Shown here in pieces: positions 57,570-64,000 of a stretch of DNA of 64,000 nucleotides. The first letter of the stretch is position 1, and each line of letters begins with the position of its first letter. Source of the stretch: Pararge aegeria (lineage: Eukaryota > Arthropoda > Insecta > Lepidoptera > Nymphalidae); the NCBI RefSeq assembly GCF_905163445.1, contig NC_053184.1, positions 496,001-560,000 on the forward strand. Direction: 5' to 3'. The translations under genes and the position numbers were made by a program. Under the pieces are notes generated by a model, which was given only the letters and a program-made list of their open reading frames with translations, made no database searches and was not told the DNA's origin.

Positions 57570-58130
57570 ATGTGGTCTGTGGTCCAAGTGCGTAGGTACG
57601 CTATAGCGAATAACCTCATTATAAATGAGTTCTTGACCTTTGTACAAAATAAAGCGGACGTTCTCGACGAGTTGTCGATAGTGCAAATATGCGTTTCAAA
57701 TTTTACTACTGAAGAAATCGAATCCGGAAAGAATTTACTATTTGAAAACACGGGAGAAATAACAAGAAATATACAGAGGAAGGGGGAAGACAAGAATAAA
57801 AAGAATGCCAAAGATGTTATAAAACGGTTAAAAGAAACCGACCCGAAACTGCAACCAATTTTTGTTGCAAAGGACATAAACCGCCTACTTCCTGCTTCAT
57901 TTGAACATGTCGACGTGACACGTCTACTAAAAGACTTAACTGCTATGAAATGCGAGCTACACATCATTCGTAACGAGAGTGTCTCGAAAATGGAAATGAC
58001 CCTATTTGAAGCAAGAATCAGCACTGAAATATCGCATGCCCTTACCAGCATTAAAAAACCTGACCCAATGTCTTCTCCAAAGGCACGATTACTGAACATA
58101 TTATTATTATTTAAAACCAAAACTTCATGA
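57570..58130 (+). mobile_element. Transposon-associated ORF, truncated at the C-terminus
   Basis: From the ATG at 57570 there are 186 codons to the stop ending at 58130; the frame is open upstream to about 57534. The segments NEFLTFVQNKADVLDELSIV, QICVSNFTTEEIESGK, RKGEDKNKKNAKDVIKRLKE and FEHVDVTRLLKDLTAMKCEL form a pattern (NEFLxFVxxKxDVLDExSIVQIC ... VDVTRLLKDLxxMKxEL) that I know from very many near-identical lepidopteran predicted proteins linked to transposable elements, probably a gag-like or first-ORF product. The C-terminus ends early in unrelated sequence. No other ORF of the element follows. Function unknown. Confidence 0.7.
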
Positions 58131-58139
58131 GATCCAAAA

Positions 58140-61100
58140 AACGCGCAGCCCCGCCCCCGCCATGAAAGTTCCTGTTCCCGCCCATTTTTTCTGATAACAT
58201 ATTATTGCATATTAGGTGACTAAAGGGAAAACAAATGTATTTTGCACTTTTGCGTAACTATCGAAATAATTAGGTGAATTCAACTTATTCATAGTCGATA
58301 TCAAATAATAATAGCTACGATAAACTGTGATAACAATGTCAGTAATTAGGTAACTACACATTTAAATTAAGTAGGTATAGTATAGCAACCATACAGTTGG
58401 ATTTTAAGTCACTTTCGTGTAAAGCACATGTAAGAGTTGACCTGTCTGCTTCAATTAATTAATTCTTTAAAAAAGCATGTATTTATGAGTATAGTTAGTG
58501 GGGCGTGGATAGAGGGTATGCAATAGATGGAAGATATGCATAAATACCCTGACCATTTTCCTAAGGAAACCACTATGAACAGGGTGTATGGCAGCGTATC
58601 CACAGGCTCCTCGCAGAAACTGGGTGAATGATGGACGAACACCACCATCTACAGGAAGATTTAAAGTCAGCAAGCAAAATCTGAATATGGTACCTGGATG
58701 CAAGGCTCAAGATGGTATCATACCGCCTGGCGAGCCTAAATAAAATGGCATAGTTGAATGATGTAGGTAGGATTTGAATGTTTTTTTTTCATTCGTGACA
58801 CTGTCTCAAATACGCAAAAGGGCCTTTTAATTGTGATTAGGAACTTAGGTACATACTCTCGTCGTTTTATTTAAAAAAAACTGCCACGCAAAAAGACATG
58901 TAATATCTATGTGATGACTACTTACGTCATAACACAGAAGACTACCCTTTTAGATACGATGCGAGAGGCGTAAAGTCCAGACACCCTAAGCCAACTGTAC
59001 GATTGCAAAACTGTGATGAAAGCATGATCTTTACTAATAGTAACACCCTCGCTAAATCCCATAGGATGAACAGCTCCTGTAGATTAGGTATATTTTCGAG
59101 TTAACAAAGGTGACGCTGCAGGTACGTTAATCTGTCTCTGTTAATGGAGTTGTCAAATCATAGTATTTGTTGTCCATACCGATTCCAAATCAAATGAACT
59201 GATTCACGCCATAGAGGTAGATATATGCCTTACTTTTTCGGGTATACCTACGACTTTAACGTTAACGAGACCTAAATGCGAAATATCGATGTGACGTTCG
59301 TTGGCTTAAGATTTAAATACCTTAAGTAGGTTACCTTTATACCTTTTACCTGGGTACCTTTATACTACTTTATTCTCATGGTTGCTCGCGACTTCCGTCC
59401 GCGTACAATGAACACCTAACTACTACTAAGGTACTATTCTTCTTGCCCCACACTTACCGCACGATTAGTCTATTAAAAGATGTCTTCATCGGTCCTTTAT
59501 ATGTGTAGCCTAAATGAATCCCTGTAAGTATAATCATTTTTCTGCCAGTGAAAATTCATGCATAATTGTTACCGCCGTTGCAAAGAGTTGCCCGGACAAA
59601 CAAACATATAAGTTAACAAGTCGTGTATTGTCTTTCGTAGGTTCCGGCCGTTCAACTAATTGGCAAATACGTATTTTATTTAAACGTGGATTCCTTGATG
59701 ATAATGTAAATGCATACAAACCATATGTAGCGAGTTCTTCATAAGCACTTCTTCCGTTCACTTCTCTCAGCGGTAACATTTCCAGGTCACTTTTTACACT
59801 TCACTTCACTGGCTAATGTAACATTGTTTTCACGAACTTATTACTTTTAGTTGTAAATTAATTACCCTACACATTTCTAGATCACCACTATACCTTCTGT
59901 ATCAACCGTGTAAAGTATATACCTTGGAAAGTATACATATCTTCCTAGGAATTTCAACTATGAGTTAGCTGGCTATGTATCTAGGTATCAGTATAATATT
60001 ACATTGGCTACGAGGTCCGTCTGTATGTCCTATCTGCAACGTAATACAACGCTTACTGGACACGGGCTAGAAGATTCGTACCTACCTACTTATTTGTTTA
60101 TGAACTGATAACAGGCGATACATATTCCAATCGGTAGCCTGTGCATACCCATTTACATGTTCAAATTGATATGTAGTTTTATCTGGCTATTGATGTTAGC
60201 GTTTTTTACTCGTAATGAGCTAACACTTTATGTAATCTATGATGGATGCGCGCAAACATATACACTTCTGTTTTTACCACCTAGTTTACCTTATAAAACT
60301 GGGCATTATTACATAATGTCTCGGCAGAAACTTCTGACAGGAGGGCATATATAACGAAGACCCATTAAGCTGTTCCTTGGCGCAACGAAATACCGTTAAG
60401 CTCTCATCCCGAGAATAATTTGCAGTTTATGCAGTGCATTCTCTTCCTATAGTTTATGTTACTATAATAAATCTGATCTGGCTTGAACGAGAGAGAACGA
60501 CCATACAAACCTCTTTCAATGCTATGTATGCAAAATCGACTTCCATTCCATTTTGGATATACATCCCCTGCATGATATGTCACCATCATCCTTACCTAGT
60601 AGATACGTGGTCTAGATAGTGCGATCTTAACTGATATGATCAAGTTCAATTATGAAGGTTTATTAAAGAAAAACATCATCTTAACTTAATCAAAGTATTT
60701 ATTAGCGGATCACAATATATATCAAAATAAGCGTTTTTATGTCTTAATTTAATTGTTGGAAATCCTATAATGAACTAAGTTGATAGCTCATTGTGGTGCC
60801 GGCTAGCACGGACAGGAGATATTTTTCTAACCGGGGAAATGACAAATTTCTATATTCTTCCCTAGCTTTATCAACTCTCCGAACATTGGCGGGTAAAATA
60901 ATATCCAAATAATATACGTAATATAAAACGGGGGTAAACTTCTCCTATTCCTTTTGCCTTACTTTTGCAGGTCATTCATTTTATCACTTGTCAAGGGATA
61001 TAATTTTTGACTCCTGCCTATGTCTAGCCTTGCCGTGGGGCCAGTCTGGAACGTTTTAACTAACATTAAAAAGGAAGGTTATATTACCTACTGCCATTTT

Positions 61101-61700
61101 GGTTCAGGGTTGTACAAGCAAATTGGGAGCTTCAGTAAAACACTATCTAATACTATTTATAAGAACTAATTAGCATCTGTAACTCTTCACTATTTTTGCG
61201 CTAATTATTCTGACATAACGAGTTTTAAATAATGTTGCACATCTCTACAGCAATAAATAATAAAATTTTACTGTACAGAAACTTATACTTAAAAATACTA
61301 AAAAGAAGTAATTTTGCCAGCTTAATATCGAACATTTTTCAATATAGATAATATTAAATAATAATGGATGAGCTAAATAATAGTTAAGTATGTGATTTCG
61401 TCAAATGTATAAGTTAGTTATGTGTATTACTAACTAGCTATTACAGCACTAAGGAAAAGTAAATCGGCTTGAAGGAATAATTCAGCCTAGATTATTTCCA
61501 CTGCAGCCACTACTCCCAAAGCTGCGGCTTCTATGTGTTTATGCTGTATTTAAGTATAATATCTATACATTAGCCAAATTCGATACGGAATATCTACCAA
61601 CAAAACTTTGCTCGGCAACCAATAATACGCAGGTGTTATGAACCTATTGAATTTTTTTTACATTATTTTTAAGAATAAATAAATCATACTATTAGAAATA
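58140..61700. other. No gene seen
   Basis: About 3.5 kb with only scattered short open frames and no splice-supported exon. A fragment 'gttgctcgcgacttccgtccgcg' at 59382-59404 is the end of a Helitron-like repeat. If the 55.7 kb exon is a start exon, its promoter would lie just right of 55888. Confidence 0.4.
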
Positions 61701-61704
61701 TTTA

Positions 61705-62155
61705 TATAATAGCTGTTGCCCGCGACTTCGTCTGCGTTTGATTTTGTTTTTTGATGTGACATTCAATTTAGTAGTTCTAATAAAATTTAAAGTATTCAGT
61801 ATCGCTCAGCCTTGAATGTGGGGTTTGCTGTTGTCCGCTGAGGAGTTCTGTCCTCTATCTCCAACCACATTCATCAGATCTACACAAAGATAGGACAAAA
61901 TTAAACGCTTATTATAACCTCAATAGTAGAAAAATAATTATTTGAATCGGTTATAATTTGTCGGAGTTATGGTTTAAAATCGTCAAACACTTTCATCCTC
62001 TCTCCCAAAGGAACTGAACTTAATGTGGGGATAAAAAGTATCCTATATTACTTCTAACACTTCCAAGAATATGTGTACAAAGTTTCATGAGGATCGGTTA
62101 AGTAGTTTTTGCGTCAAAGCGTAACAAACAAACTTACGTTGACATTTATAATATT
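61705..62155 (-). mobile_element. Helitron-like repeat, longer version
   Basis: Second copy of the 55965 element: 'tagctgttgcccgcgacttc', 'gtttgctgttgtccgctg', 'aatcggttataatttgtcgg', 'cctctctcccaaaggaactg', and 'acatttataatattagtat' at the end. It lacks the large indels seen in older copies. Confidence 0.8.
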
Positions 62156-62159
62156 AGTA

Positions 62160-63101
62160 TTATTTATACTTCTAAAATTTCAATACGCCTCGAAGCGCAC
62201 TGGAGCCGATTACTCATCGTAACCAAGGTCATTATTCGACAAAAAACTATCATAATGACTATGTAGTCAATTTGACGATTGATCATAAAAAAAACCAAAT
62301 GTCCAAATCCGTGATATTCTATGGTGAGTACTATAATATAGGTATTTTAGACATGTAGTAATAATTGAAAATTTGTAAATTACACTGGGCGTTTCACTTT
62401 CAGAGAACGGTGCTACACTTTTACCGTTTAACTTGGGAATGGTGATAAAATTAAAAATTGATTATAAGTGTTGTAACCCTATAAATCGTGACTTGTGGTC
62501 TGTTTATATAAACTCCACATCGAATTTGGCTAAAGTATAGTTCTTATATAGGCATACATTCAATTCAATCGTTATTCTCCTATTCCAGTTGACGCAAAAG
62601 TTAAATTTATCTGAATGAAACGTCTTATAACACTATACCCAATACCTTATGTTACTTAATTAAAATATCAGTGGTAAGCATGAATTTATTTAAACAACAT
62701 AATACTATAACACTTTTAATAAACGTGGAATAAATTATTTTAATTAGGTAGTTTAGTACAATTTTTTTTAACATTGCGTAGATCTTGTTATGTACATGTG
62801 ACAAAAAATTACCTTAACATACTTATCTTTTAACCCTTATTCTTCAATGTTTACACTAATAACCAATAACTAGTTACGAATGTGTTTATATTCAATATAT
62901 TGTAATGTTTTTTTTAAGGTTTTCTTGCATTTGTTTAGTTTAAACTACACTAGTTTCATAACAGTTACAGATATAGAAAGGGCATACATCGAGTATTTCA
63001 ATTTTTATTGTTACCAAGTAATGTGTTGCTATTTATACACTAGCGACACTCAATTTTGAACTTTATTCCATGTTTTTTAAAATGCATTTTGATTCCTACG
63101 G
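62160..63101 (-). other. Probable 3' UTR and downstream region of the 63.1 kb gene
   Basis: AT-rich DNA following the stop at 63102. On the minus strand AATAAA hexamers occur at 63062-63067, 63004-63009 and 62685-62690; any of these could direct polyadenylation. No other gene is visible. Confidence 0.45.
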
Positions 63102-63172
63102 TTAACTAATACTGTTGTTGTTCAACAATGGTGCAGAGTCCTCACTCTCCGATTTCTCACTGTCACTGGTCA
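63102..63172 (-). CDS. Terminal coding exon of an unidentified gene, dileucine tail
   Basis: An acceptor atttttcttacag (AG at 63173-63174) in phase 1 leads into TSDSEKSESEDSAPLL, then NNNSIS and TAA (63102-63104). The 71-nt exon is rich in Ser and acidic residues, with possible casein kinase 2 sites. The DSAPLL element fits the [DE]xxxL[LI] sorting signal that directs membrane proteins to endosomes, lysosomes or the basolateral surface. That suggests the cytosolic C-terminus of a multi-pass transporter or receptor, whose body lies right of the window. The family is not recognisable from this tail. Confidence 0.75.
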
Positions 63173-63856
63173 CTGTAAGAAAAATATAAAATATAATTTA
63201 CGTACTAAAATACACTAAACAACTGTTAGAATGGAAAACTAAAATGTGTACAACATACAAATGGACATGCAAATGGATATGAAGCAATACTCAGAATCAC
63301 TAAGACAAGCCGTATGTATGATGGAAAAATTAAATATCATTCTACAAATAGTTATTCACAATTTTCATTGCATGAACTTTACCTAAACTAAATTGCAATA
63401 ACTATATTATTTTTAGTTGCCATTACCTACAGTAAATATTGAGAAAGGTGTACACAATTTTGAATCCACTATAGTTTAAGGTTTTTAAACTTCATGCTGA
63501 CACGCGCTAAACTAAAACTGAAAATATACGCAACAACTCTAGGTTTTATTATTTCATATGTTGAATTAAAGGGTTATGCAGACTTATCAGTGACACTACC
63601 GTCAGGGGCATAAACCTACTAGAATGAGGCACACCTTCAGTGCTTTGGAGTATACCCCGACGGACGCACGAAAAGACAATCAGGAAAGACTGAACACGAT
63701 ATGTCTGAATATACATGTTATCAAGTTTTAAAACGGGAAAAATATATTTTTCCGCTATTTAAAAAAAAAATTTAAATATGAAATAATTACCCTTTTTTAT
63801 ACATATATAAATATAAAACAAATTAATCAAATAAAACGCAAATGAACTGCACTAAC

Positions 63857-63889
63857 CTGAACATCCACAAAACTTGTAATATTTATAAA
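63857..63889 (-). CDS. Possible 33-nt penultimate micro-exon
   Basis: Bounded by a tatttctag acceptor and a CAG|GTTAGT donor, this 33-nt segment would encode YKYYKFCGCS in phase 1 at both ends, which matches the acceptor at 63172. Very short exons are easily predicted by chance, so confidence is low. Confidence 0.3.
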
Positions 63890-64000
63890 CTAGAAATAAT
63901 CAAGCAAACCATAACATTGACTGCGTTACTCAAATGAATACATAAACTTAAAGGCAAGGCCAAATAACGGCGTCAAACCTGCGTCCTTAGCGTCTAAGGA

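Noticed and set aside
57518..58120. 200-codon open frame on the minus strand
   Set aside because: It is the antisense shadow of the transposon-type ORF on the plus strand.

Overview
The window is eukaryotic and almost certainly lepidopteran (butterfly or moth) nuclear DNA. It is AT-rich, has GT-AG exons separated by multi-kilobase gaps, and is packed with repeat types familiar from Lepidoptera: tRNA-headed SINEs, 3' stumps of non-LTR retrotransposons with C-terminal reverse-transcriptase remnants, and short repeats ending in the CGCGGGCAACAGCTAGT type of sequence. There are no bacterial operons, rRNA genes, CRISPR arrays or free-standing tRNA genes. Species cannot be fixed from sequence alone.

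All convincing protein-coding sequence is on the minus strand. The best exon (3317..3443) encodes the N-terminal cytosolic segment of a P4-ATPase (aminophospholipid flippase) of the ATP8A type. The remaining exons, with the transmembrane and catalytic domains, lie beyond the left edge. Upstream (rightwards) I find coding exons near 9.4, 17.65, 20.2, 42.6 and 55.7 kb. Four have an in-frame stop shortly before their ATG, and the fifth (17.65 kb) is open further upstream but has no earlier ATG. All five end in a consensus donor in phase 1, and the flippase exon has a phase-1 acceptor. The simplest reading is one long minus-strand flippase gene whose 5' part spans at least 52 kb, with several alternative promoters and alternative N-termini. 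This is inferred from splice phase and needs transcript evidence.

Around 17.6-17.8 kb one exon-like block holds two well-formed reading frames offset by one base. It either ends a 79-residue single-pass membrane microprotein that starts at 20277, or it is a frameshifted exon. At the right end (63102..63172) lies the terminal coding exon of a second minus-strand gene, with an acidic, serine-rich dileucine tail typical of sorted membrane proteins. The rest of that gene is beyond the window.

The remaining DNA is intronic or intergenic and repeat-rich. I recognise at least five SINE-like families, a Jockey-like and an RTE-like group of LINE fragments, about a dozen Helitron-like fragments, one longer transposon-type ORF (57570..58130), a diverged tandem array (35.3-36.5 kb), and several near-perfect inverted duplications. 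At least two, possibly three, of these have one arm continuous with a SINE, which suggests template-switch events. CpG-rich or DREF-motif-bearing islands at about 2.3, 9.5-9.9, 16.3, 36.5 and 48.1 kb are the best candidates for promoters or insulators.
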